Positions 55,616 to 64,000 of a DNA stretch of 64,000 nt are shown here, in pieces. The position numbers and the translations under genes were made by a program. This stretch comes from Trichomonas vaginalis G3. Lineage: Eukaryota > Parabasalia > Trichomonadida > Trichomonadidae. The stretch lies in NCBI RefSeq assembly GCF_026262505.1, contig NC_067207.1, positions 14,848,082 to 14,912,081 on the forward strand, written 5' to 3'. Numbering within the stretch: position 1 is the first letter of the stretch; each line of letters begins with the position of its first letter. The notes beneath the pieces are model-generated. The model did not search any database. It was given only the letters and a program-made list of their open reading frames with translations, and was not told where the DNA came from.

Positions 55616-55936
55616 TCATTTACAAAAGTATTGCAGCGCTTCCCATTGCTGTGCTTCACATAACAGCTCATAATCTTCTGACTCACTTTCTTCTTCATAT
55701 AGGTCAAAATCACTGTCATAGTTTATACCTGTAAGTTTTGACAAAGCTAATGAAACACGCTTACCGTTTGTATCTATTGCTTTTATATATCTCCCATTAT
55801 GTTTGTTGTCGTAAACGCTCAAACTAACTTTACCCTTTCTCCCTCGTATCTGATAGAATGTATTTTCACGAGGAACAAAGAACAAATTCTTGAACTCATG
55901 ACCGTTGTAGTTTGTTATCTCAATAGTTTTCGTCAT
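55616..55936 (-). CDS. Small Polinton gene, 106 residues, unknown
   Basis: Part of the Polinton fossil. Starts MTKTIEITNYNGHEFKNLFF and has an acidic C-terminal part (LYEEESESEDYELL). No family recognised. TTTTTATTTGG lies six bases before the ATG (55943-55953), a motif shared by other genes of the element. Confidence 0.6.
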   Translation of the reverse strand: MTKTIEITNYNGHEFKNLFFVPRENTFYQIRGRKGKVSLSVYDNKHNGRYIKAIDTNGKRVSLALSKLTGINYDSDFDLYEEESESEDYELLCEAQQWEALQYFCK

Positions 55937-56097
55937 TTACATCCAAATAAAAATTTTCAGTAAAAATAAACTTAAAAATAAATGATATCACCACCCTCAC
56001 ACGTATGAAAATATAGCACAAAAATAAATTTAGGTGAAGTGGTGAGATCTCACCTCTTTTTTCACCTCTTTTTTTTCACCCACTTGAATTCATTGTT

Positions 56098-56334
56098 TTA
56101 TAACTCTCTTCCTTTCTCCAACTCTTCTAACTTCTTCTTAAGTTCAGCAATGTTGTCCTCATGAAGTTTAATCTTTCTCAAAATTCCTTCTTTATCTAAT
56201 GGTTGCTTTATCTTTCTAAACTGAACTCTACCATCCTTCATAGTATGAATGTAAAAACCTTCTGGAATAGTTCCTGATTTAATGTATTCTACCAAAAACT
56301 TTTGTTTCATTGCTTCAGTGACTTTATTTGTCAT
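56098..56334 (-). CDS. Small Polinton gene, 78 residues, coiled coil
   Basis: Part of the Polinton fossil. From ATG at 56334 it encodes a Lys/Glu-rich protein ending in a coiled coil (HEDNIAELKKKLEELEKGRE). The phrase GFYIHTMKDGRVQFRK resembles HPFYYVSQSKDGKIYVRKRK in the 144-residue gene at 58473, so the two may share a small domain. TTTTTATTTGA lies five bases before the start (56340-56350). Confidence 0.6.
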   Translation of the reverse strand: MTNKVTEAMKQKFLVEYIKSGTIPEGFYIHTMKDGRVQFRKIKQPLDKEGILRKIKLHEDNIAELKKKLEELEKGREL

Positions 56335-56382
56335 TTCAATCAAATAAAAATTTTAATATTAAATAAAAATAACGTTATTTTT

Positions 56383-56841
56383 TCAGTAAGGAAACGCAGG
56401 AGTTTTACGATTTATTTGAGGAGTAGGTTCTGGTTTAAATGTTGGAGTCGGTTTAGGAGTTGACTTTTGAACAGGAGTTTGTACTTCCATAGGTTCAGGA
56501 GTCATTGAAGGTGTTGTTTGTGAAGGCGTTGGTTTTGACGAAGGTGTTGGAGTTTGTTTAACTTCAGCTACTTCAGTATTATTTACAACATTTGCTTTAT
56601 TTCTTTTCAACATCATTACTGCTACTGCTGTAGCTAGCAAACCTAGTGGGAGACCATATCTTATATAAGGACTTGACCAAATGCTATTTTTGACAGGAGC
56701 TGGTGGAACACCTAACCTTGGTGAGACTGCTCTTTGCCATTGTGCAGCTCGTAAGAAATATTCAATAGGTGCTCCATAATCGTTTGGTAAAGTTTGTTTC
56801 ATAGATGGTGAAGGTTCACGAGAGCTTGATGAAGAACTCAT
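56383..56841 (-). CDS. Polinton gene with membrane segment and Pro/Thr-rich tail
   Basis: Part of the Polinton fossil. 152 residues: a short N-terminal domain, one hydrophobic segment (YGLPLGLLATAVAVMML, about residues 58-75), then a Pro/Thr/Lys-rich tail (TPTPSSKPTPSQTTPS). The layout suggests a membrane-associated minor virion protein, by analogy with other Polintons. No family is assigned. Confidence 0.55.
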   Translation of the reverse strand: MSSSSSSREPSPSMKQTLPNDYGAPIEYFLRAAQWQRAVSPRLGVPPAPVKNSIWSSPYIRYGLPLGLLATAVAVMMLKRNKANVVNNTEVAEVKQTPTPSSKPTPSQTTPSMTPEPMEVQTPVQKSTPKPTPTFKPEPTPQINRKTPAFPY

Positions 56842-56871
56842 TTATAAGCTTTAAAAATAAACGTTCATCCT

Positions 56872-58445
56872 TTATTCTTCACTGTCGTCAGTTGCTAAGT
56901 TATAGTCGTCAAGTCTTATTATTGGTATGCCTGACTGTCTTACTTGTATTGCAAAGCAACAATCCCTCATAAATCCAATAAGTGGCTTTGGTACGTTTTC
57001 AGTTGCTAGTTCAATAGGTCCTTTAACAGACAATTTGTATGTTATTGGAGCAGTAGATGTTTGACCTTGCTGGAAGCAAAAGTCCACTTCTGTTGGAAAA
57101 CCACATAAGAAATGTGTGTTGTCATAGCTATCCCATTTATGTTCCACACTACCATCATCCACCAATGACCTCATAACATCTTCATTAAATCCTATCATAT
57201 CATTGTTTGTATTGCAAGCGTTCGCAACCATTTCATAAAATACAGGTCCATATGATTTTTCAGGTTCTGCAGGCATATTTCCATAAGCTCCCATGGAAAG
57301 CTGAAGATATTTAAACTTAGGGTTCTCAAAATTAACATAATAGTTGTCTTTCTTTCTAAATAGTGCCCAAATACTTTTAACATTAATAGGCGTATAAGCT
57401 GCTGTAAATGTTGCACTTGAACTATCTGTATTCTTTGAGAATGAACCATCCATAGGAATCCAATCCATAACTTTAACAGGAAAACATAAAGCCTCGTTTG
57501 TATAATGTTCTACAAGTTCTGTATAAATGTTAGGGTCTAAAGAGAATGACTTTGGATGAATGAAACATTCATTAAAATCCATCTTTGTTCGAAATAGTTG
57601 CTGGTTACAGTTGTAATAGTAACTGTTCCACTAGCTTCTACTGCCTTCGTTATCATAGTGAATGGTTCATTCCATGGAACAAATTTATTTGTCGGTGGAT
57701 TTGAATCTGAAGCAAATGCAACTTTAAGAGTTGGATTGAAAGCAATGATATCATTTACAGATATAGATGTGCATTGTAAGGCGTCGCTACTGAACTTTAC
57801 TTTAAGCTGAATGTTTCCTGCAAAAGCTGGAATAAATCGAATAGCTTCTAATGGAAGGAATCTTCTAACAGGAATTCTTAAACGAAGCTTAAAATCAAAT
57901 GATTTTCCTGCTGTAATTGGACCACTAACAATTTGTCCTGTTCTGCATGTTCCCGAATGACTCCATACATCTTCATGTCGAGTCTTTGAGAAAACATCTA
58001 CTTTCTTTATTTGTTCGGTAGTTTGTGAGTTTGAAGTTATATATGCTTCTTCTCTTGCGTTGTCTTGAGAATATACGATACGACCATTTGCAAGGATTTG
58101 ATATCCAGCAACTGCATAGAAAGCGTCATCGAAACCAATCCAAAATCCTGGTGGGTTTGTTTTATTGGAACCTGAACCAATTTCTTTATCTACAATAAAT
58201 TGACCTTCCATTTTATACGTAATGAATGTATTGTAAAGGTCCAACATATTTTCACCAGGAGGTGAGAGATTGAATGTTACCCATGTGTTATCTTTAGCAG
58301 TTCCAGGTTGTGATGGAATCTTTGCGTCAGAATATTTTCTATTAGTGTCACCAATTTGAACTGCATTGTCTATGATATCGAAATATGAGCGAATCTGATG
58401 AATATGCTCTGCTGGAGTAAATTCGTTTAACTGTTCGTTCTGCAT
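56872..58445 (-). pseudogene. Polinton capsid-protein region, fossil
   Basis: Beta-rich sequence without membrane segments, of the size and position of a Polinton major capsid protein. It has phrases typical of jelly-roll coat proteins (WVTFNLSPPGENMLDLYNTF, YQILANGRIVYSQDN, FKLRLRIPVRRFLPLEAIRF). Naming it major capsid is inference; a structure-based search would decide. The region looks broken about once. TTTTTATCCGA lies upstream at 58455-58465. Confidence 0.55.
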
Positions 58446-58472
58446 GTATTTACTTCGGATAAAAATATCTAT

Positions 58473-58907
58473 TTACTTCATTATTCTCACTCTTCTTCTT
58501 GGCATTCGTGGTGGAAGTTGTTTCTTGACATTTTCAATGAACTGTACATTCTCTTTTGTCTCAACTTCTTTCACTGGTGGGTCAGGGTTCTTTGACTCGG
58601 TTTGTTTTTCAATGAAATTCACGAACTTTGCAATAAGCTCTTGGTTCGTTATTGAAAGTACATCTGGCTTCTTTTCTTCTGGTTCTTTTGGTGGCTCAGT
58701 TTGAACAGAAGGTTTTATATGGGCTTCGTGGACTTCACCCTTGCCATGCACCTTAATGTTGTCGCTTTCTGCATTCGCTAATGGAACCTTTCTTTTTCTT
58801 ACGTATATTTTACCATCTTTACTCTGACTTACGTAATAGAAAGGATGTTGTATTCCTCTGGCGTCATTTAATATAATAGACTCTCGTTCTGATTTTGACA
58901 AGCTCAT
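58473..58907 (-). CDS. Polinton gene, 144 residues, unknown
   Basis: Part of the Polinton fossil. Highly charged, Lys/Glu/Pro-rich (EPPKEPEEKKPDVLS), with a basic end PPRMPRRRVRIMK that could bind DNA. The N-terminal phrase HPFYYVSQSKDGKIYVRKRK resembles the 78-residue gene at 56098. Confidence 0.6.
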   Translation of the reverse strand: MSLSKSERESIILNDARGIQHPFYYVSQSKDGKIYVRKRKVPLANAESDNIKVHGKGEVHEAHIKPSVQTEPPKEPEEKKPDVLSITNQELIAKFVNFIEKQTESKNPDPPVKEVETKENVQFIENVKKQLPPRMPRRRVRIMK

Positions 58908-58952
58908 TTTACATCGGTTAAAGTTTTAATTTTGTTTTTTATCTGCAGTCAA

Positions 58953-59213
58953 ATGACTCAGACAAGTCCTACGGACAAGACCCAAGGGGTCATAGATGTT
59001 GAAGCATTGAAGAAAGAAATTCGCGAGCAAATTTTATCCGAACTGAAGGAACAAAAACAAGAACAAAAGCCAGAGAGACCAAAGAGAAAACTTAGTGAAA
59101 AACAACTAGCTGCATTAGCTGCTGGAAGACAGAAGAACCCACGTTTGCTCGCGAAGAAAGCTAGAGAAGAAGCTGAAGCAAAAGCTAAAGAAGCTGAAGC
59201 AAAGAAAGAGTAA
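58953..59213 (+). CDS. Small Polinton gene, 86 residues, basic coiled coil
   Basis: Part of the Polinton fossil. From ATG at 58953 (MTQTSPTDKTQGVIDVEALK) to a Lys/Ala/Glu-rich helix (KKAREEAEAKAKEAEAKKE). LSEKQLAALAAGRQKNPRL resembles small AT-hook/basic proteins of large DNA viruses. Likely nucleic-acid-binding or a virion core part; unproven. Confidence 0.6.
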   Translation: MTQTSPTDKTQGVIDVEALKKEIREQILSELKEQKQEQKPERPKRKLSEKQLAALAAGRQKNPRLLAKKAREEAEAKAKEAEAKKE

Positions 59214-59237
59214 ATGGTTTATTTTTATCCGAACTAA

Positions 59238-60095
59238 ATGTATAGACAAATACCTTTATCTGTTGCGTTCAGTAGTGAAAACCCTGACGTCAAAATAAAG
59301 GGGAACAGAGTAACGTTTAAGTTTCCAACAGACTGGATTGTGAACATAAATGAAGAGAAGTACATTGGCATAACATCTATGTATATAACACGTGCATTTA
59401 GGAAAGTTGACTTTATACTTCAAGTCGAGATAGAAAATGACGAACAGTCTTTAAGCGCCCAAAACATTCACATATACAAATACTTTAAAGACGATACAAC
59501 ATTGTTGCAATGTATGATTTCATTTAATGAGATGTTCGAGAAAAAGTTTAACATTGAAGTACAAACTTTACAGCCTTTACGTGAGTTTCTTGCACAACTG
59601 AAAGAAGAAGGTAGTCAGCCACAACTTATAGACTTTCATTATGAATTTAATGAAAATGAAGATGGAACTCATGACTGTCAGTTTGTTGTATTCTCACCAT
59701 TCAATGAAGTCGCTAAAGAGAAAGAAAATCCATTACGTATAAGATTTCAAATCTCTGAACCAAGTGAAGACTTCAAGAATGTTTTCAATTATGATGCAAT
59801 GCTTCCGAGGAAAAATGAATTTTCAAAGATTGTAACACCTGGCATTTGGGATAGAAAGCAAGCTATATTATATTCAAACTTAAGTAAGGGAGTTGAAAAT
59901 GAGTTCATTGGTCATACAAGAACTACACCACTTCCTAACCCTAAATACTATAAATTAACTGGCTTCAATCGTGAGTTTTGGATAGACATGTTCTCCACTC
60001 ATGACCATAACTGTCCAGTGTTCTTACCTCCAGACCATAAGGACTGTCTCTACATTGAAGCACAACTCTTAAACTCTACCATCGCAGTATTGTAA
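59238..60095 (+). CDS. Candidate Polinton penton (minor capsid) protein
   Basis: Part of the Polinton fossil. 285 residues, beta-rich. The N-terminal phrase VTFKFPTDWIVNINEEKYIG followed by ITSMYITRAFRKVDF follows the pattern of Polinton/adeno-like penton proteins, where a strand, a proline and a YEIGL-like strand precede a surface loop. It is next to the capsid region, as expected. TTTTTATCCGA lies five bases before the ATG (59222-59232). It looks whole. Confidence 0.5.
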   Translation: MYRQIPLSVAFSSENPDVKIKGNRVTFKFPTDWIVNINEEKYIGITSMYITRAFRKVDFILQVEIENDEQSLSAQNIHIYKYFKDDTTLLQCMISFNEMFEKKFNIEVQTLQPLREFLAQLKEEGSQPQLIDFHYEFNENEDGTHDCQFVVFSPFNEVAKEKENPLRIRFQISEPSEDFKNVFNYDAMLPRKNEFSKIVTPGIWDRKQAILYSNLSKGVENEFIGHTRTTPLPNPKYYKLTGFNREFWIDMFSTHDHNCPVFLPPDHKDCLYIEAQLLNSTIAVL

Positions 60096-60179
60096 ATGAC
60101 CACATGGGCTTATTTTTATCACGAATGACCTCATTGCTGACAAAAATAAATGACCTCATTATTTTTCTCATTCATGACC
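60096..60179. repeat. AATGACCTCATT repeats between convergent Polinton genes
   Basis: Three imperfect copies of AATGACCTCATT (near 60125, 60149 and 60173) fill the short gap between the candidate penton gene and the polymerase region. They might form a shared 3' end signal. Confidence 0.55.
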
Positions 60180-63100
60180 TCAGAACTTAAGCTTTCTTAT
60201 GAAAGAAGTCTTAGTCTGAATAGAAAAGTTAAACTTCTCTTCAAATGCAGGTGTAGCAGACTTACATAAGTCAAATCCAATCTCTTGACCGTCATAAAGT
60301 GCTTTATATAACTTCATAACACTGAACTCAGAGTCTTTGTCATATGTTCCTTGCGGAACCATTAAACCTTTATCTTCATCATAGAAACACTGAACAGAGT
60401 CAGGAAACATTTCATTAGCGGTTAAAGCAATAACATCTTGCTTCACGCCTTTCATTCTGCAGTGAAATGCAACTTCATTTAAATCATTCGTGAGTAAGTC
60501 TATGTAGGTCTTCTTTCCACAAAATATTGACTTGTATGCTAAACTTTGTTTTCCAGGTGTTATTTCTGCAAAGTCTATGAAATTGACCAAGGTTTTTACC
60601 AATGAGAACTCTTCCATAACGTTTCTCAAACTCTTCAGCGAGGGTATCTTCATTATAGGTGCATCGTCGTATCGCTATAGGCTATTACAAACCCATATCT
60701 TCTGCAGTACAGAATACTTCACACATTATTCTCTTCGACATAGATAGAATATTAACACCAAGTGGACAAAGTTAAAGTGTCTGCAAATGCTTTTCGTTAG
60801 CTTGAAAATAGTTTTATCTGAACCATCCAAACCTTCGAACTTCACTATATGGTTGTAGTTTCTGATGGCATATCTTATAGCATCTTTGTCATTTACTATG
60901 GTTATTTTTGACTCAATAGGAGATAGAATAGTTTTGCCATAAATACTGTTCAGAATGAGCTTTATATTTTCTTGCAAAGGATTTCCTTCTTTCTTATACT
61001 TTAACCTTAACTCAAACAACTTCTTTACTTCATCTCTTATTCTAATATCTCTGTTTCCATCGTAATAGTATCCTTGCAACACTTCACATTTGACACCTTG
61101 ATATTTTATGAGGTCTTGTAATGTTATATGGTCAACATACATGAGACAGCAAGTGTTTGAACTTCTGGGAACGTTAAGTTCTGGATTTAGTTCAGGGTCA
61201 CAAACTATTAAAGGAAAGTGTCTATGTATTCCAATCTCTGTTATCTTAATGAGAACAAAGAAGCCAGACATAAACTTTTCACCAATGGGTTCCTTTTGGT
61301 CGTCATCGAATAAATGTCTCATGAGATACTCTGTGCTTAACATCTTCATCCTTCAATAACTTTGGAATTCCTTCTAAAGTATAAATCTTGCTATAGCGGA
61401 TGGATATAATGAAACAGCGTCGAAGTCAGCAATGAGTTTCTTTTTGCTCTTTTGTTTAATGTTATCTGACAACATACATCTTCCACCTTGAATGCATCTG
61501 AAATAAATTCTCTTGGTTTATTTGAGAGGTCATAAATTTCCATTCGGGAAGTACACTCTGTTCTCAAAAATTTGTTAGCAATAGAACAAATACTAACGTA
61601 GTCATAAACGTTTAAATCAAATCTTTCAATATGTCATTGCGGAACTTAACAAAACCTTCTCTTAAAATTCTTACATCTTGTTTGCAATAAAATGTACTAT
61701 ACTTTTCTAAGTCGAAATGGTTTTCATCTATTCTGCAACCTTTGATGGAATCTATGTTCTTCATGAACGTATCTGCATCCTGGATAAACTTACATGCTTC
61801 AGAAATGACACCAGTTTGTTGTCATTTGCTAACAAAAACACTGCTGTAGTAGTTATATGGAAATACTTCTTTCGGTCCTGTTTGTAAGTTAAACATAGCA
61901 GGAAATAGTTTAAGCTTCTTATTTATAACACTGTAAGAGTCTTTTATAATAATTGCCCTTCCTTTATATAAACCAGTTATTTGCATTGTTCGTGAACCTT
62001 TAATGATGGGAGTTCCTTTCACTTCTGTCATGTGTCTTAAGATGAAGTTTATATCATAACTGAGGTTATGGAAATATATTAAACTCTTGTCAGGAAGTCG
62101 TTCCAAAAATTCTGTTGCACAGTTCTGACCCCAAATGCTTTCACTCACTGAACCATCTTCATGTCGTAACATATGTTAAAAGCTTTATGAAAGCCATCGG
62201 TACTACACTCAAAGTCAGCAAAGAAAACATGCTCAGGAATGAACTTGCACTTATTTTTATTTACTTCTTTTGACTCTGCTTTCTTCTTCAGTTGTACACA
62301 ATACTTTGGAGCATATGTCAAATCTTTAAATGGTGCAAGGTTCTGTTTATATAAGTCAGTCGTATATGTGAAAAGTTCTCCATAAGAAATAGGTTCGAAA
62401 TATTTGCACTCCCACAATGTTTTCATAACATCCCATAGCGGTGTAGTTCTATCATAACGAACTACATATTTGTTCTCTCTCTTTGTATATATTTTCATCT
62501 GTTTCTCAATGTTCATTCCACCACACTCCTTCAAGATTTCTATATAGTTGCGAATGAAATATGTTGTCATTGGTAATCTTTCGTTTAGCATGTAGTGGTC
62601 TTCAACAAGAAGTAAGTCAATAGTTCGAACAGTTTTACATTCTTTTGGTATGTATCTCTTTATTTCATTATGTCTTGAGTCATTGAAATAACCAATGGTA
62701 ACATTAAATGCTATACCTGTTGCGTCAGAAATTTCTTGTACTTTACTTTGAGGAAAGTCTCTAACACGAATGACTTCTCTCATGTGGTCAATAGTTTCTT
62801 CATTTACTCCAGCCTGAATGCAAGCATAAACGAAACAATTGTCTCTGTCATAAGTGTTGCAGTTCTTTTGTTCAGTTCATTGAAGATTTGGTAGCGTTCA
62901 AGATTTATAGGTAATGTGCAAAGATACTTCCAGAACTGACCGCTTCTCTTCTTATAAAACTTCTTTTCACCATTATCTTTCCAAAAGCTTTCTATAAGTG
63001 CTGGGTTTCCTGTTTGCTTAAGAGCTTCCAAAATGGCTTTCTGGTCATTTGTCAGTGTGCTTTCATCTCTATATGGTCTCTTTTTTGGTTTGCCTTTCTT

Positions 63101-64000
63101 TACATCTGACATCGTTAAGCCTTCATATTCTGTTAAATCATACATCTTTATTTCAGTAAGATTCTTTATGTTTGTCAAGAAGAAGTCATAGTGCATTTCA
63201 ACAATACCTGCAGCATTTGCTTCTATCTCTGATATAAAGTTCTCCTTCAAGAGCTGATGTAGTAATGTTCCAATATTATTGAGGTTTAACGTAGAACATT
63301 CATACTTTCCACCAAGTTTATAACATACCATCCATCTCTGTTGGGAGTTTATTTTAATCTTCTCTAAGAGTCTCATGAAAACCTTACCGAAATGTTTGTG
63401 TAAGTAGTCTCTGTTTGGTTCATCTAAAGCTTCGATGTTAAAGTCAATGAGTCTATTGCCTGACTTCACATTTCTCTTCCTATTCTCTTCATCTTTCTTT
63501 AACCATCTCTCACCTTCTTTTGGTTTGTCGTCAATGGAACGAATGACATCGTTAGCTTTGCGAACTTGTTCTATAGCACTTTTAAACATCTCTCTTCTCT
63601 GTTGTTTCAGTGTGTCGTCTCTTCTTCTTGTTTCACCAACGTTTGCATTTGTTATGTCAAACATTTCTTGACGAACATCATGCGAAAGAGCTTTACGAGT
63701 ATGACCAACGTTTGCATTTGTTATGTCAAACATCTCTTGACGAACATCATGCGAAAGAGCTTTACGAGTATGACCAACGTTTGCATTTGTTATGTCAAAC
63801 ATTTCTCTTCTTACTTCATGAGGTACTGAACGTCTATGATATAAGTCAATAGCAACGTCATTTAAAGGAAATGCTCTTGCATGGACTTCGTCCTCGCCGC
63901 GTTGCGGCTTTATGAACTCATGAATTCTATCATAACTTATTGCACCATTATAGTCTTTAATGAAGTCAGCGAGTGCTTTTTTGTTTGTTGCGTAATGCTT
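60180..64000 (-). pseudogene. Polinton protein-primed family B DNA polymerase region, fossil
   Basis: Seen on the minus strand, running off the right edge. The exonuclease part shows FFADFECSTDG and YFHNLSYDINFILRH, with the acidic metal-binding residues expected of Exo I and Exo II. The polymerase part shows ENIKLILNSIYGKTI, the K-x3-NSxYG motif of family B. The N-terminal part holds a 23-residue repeat (MFDITNANVGHTRKALSHDV and so on) about three times at 63590-63800. The enzyme would have copied the element from a terminal protein. The region is broken, about five times. Confidence 0.85.
63590..63802 (-). repeat. Three-unit 69-bp tandem repeat in the polymerase region
   Basis: Units share the sense TTTGACATAACAAATGCAAA and then the codons for NVGHTRKALSHDVRQE. 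The first two units are nearly identical and the third diverges after NVG, suggesting recent unit gain by slippage. Confidence 0.85.

Larger units (their letters stand above)
55401..64000. mobile_element. Polinton (Maverick) fossil, left part
   Basis: A capsid-bearing DNA element of the Polinton family. The left end lies at about 55401-55405, begins AGTATGGTTATC and sits inside a mariner transposase gene. It runs past the right window edge. Visible parts, left to right: a terminal region to about 55615, small genes, a capsid-protein region, a candidate penton gene, and a protein-primed family B DNA polymerase on the minus strand. Integrase, ATPase and protease are not in view. The element is broken, with roughly six breaks, chiefly in the polymerase. 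Several small genes are still open, so the insertion is probably not very old, and it is younger than the mariner it interrupts. Confidence 0.88.

Overview
The window looks like nuclear DNA of a trichomonad parabasalid such as Trichomonas vaginalis or Tritrichomonas foetus; the sequence alone does not decide between them. The reasons are strongly AT-rich DNA, long genes without visible introns, ankyrin proteins of the DUF3447 type, a short two-repeat Myb protein, a divergent H3/H4 histone pair with TCA-core initiator-like sites, paralogous surface-type beta-helix proteins, a mariner fragment, and a Polinton (Maverick) fossil at the right end.

Layout. 1-16 kb: a HECT ubiquitin ligase (5' end outside the window, split by a frameshift), an ankyrin gene with decayed repeats behind it, the histone H4/H3 pair, a USP7-like deubiquitinase, a gene-poor stretch bounded by a 19-bp inverted repeat (12.0-15.4 kb), and a Myb protein. 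16-34 kb: a TTAA-flanked repeat element, a talin-like I/LWEQ protein split by a frameshift, a class 3 lipase, two tandem copies of a beta-helix gene (the second copy's flank carries a TA-flanked transposon with a tRNA-like insert), an unknown split gene, ORC5, and an unknown protein. 35.7-39.7 kb: nested repeats. Inside a 26-bp TA-flanked inverted repeat lie a second TTAA element carrying a hAT-like element, which itself carries a minisatellite and a small third element, plus a near-perfect palindrome with arms of about 430 bp. 40-55 kb: a membrane-anchored kexin-like protein that seems to have lost its catalytic residues, a 1,871-residue candidate ciliary/cytoskeletal protein, an importin-beta-like protein, another beta-helix protein, another ankyrin protein, and the 5' part of a mariner transposase. 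About 55.4-64 kb: a Polinton that interrupts the mariner and runs off the window. It is broken and treated here as a fossil.

The host genes are ordinary dispersed genes for ubiquitin signalling, chromatin, replication origin recognition, nuclear transport and the cytoskeleton; no operon is evident. The notable content is the mobile DNA: stacked insertions with target-site duplications, a paralogous empty site that confirms a TA target, a gene-conversion tract, and a shared upstream motif on Polinton genes. Three or four host genes are split by single-base frameshifts, and the palindrome arms differ mainly in A/T run lengths, so some splits may be sequence errors and not true pseudogenes.
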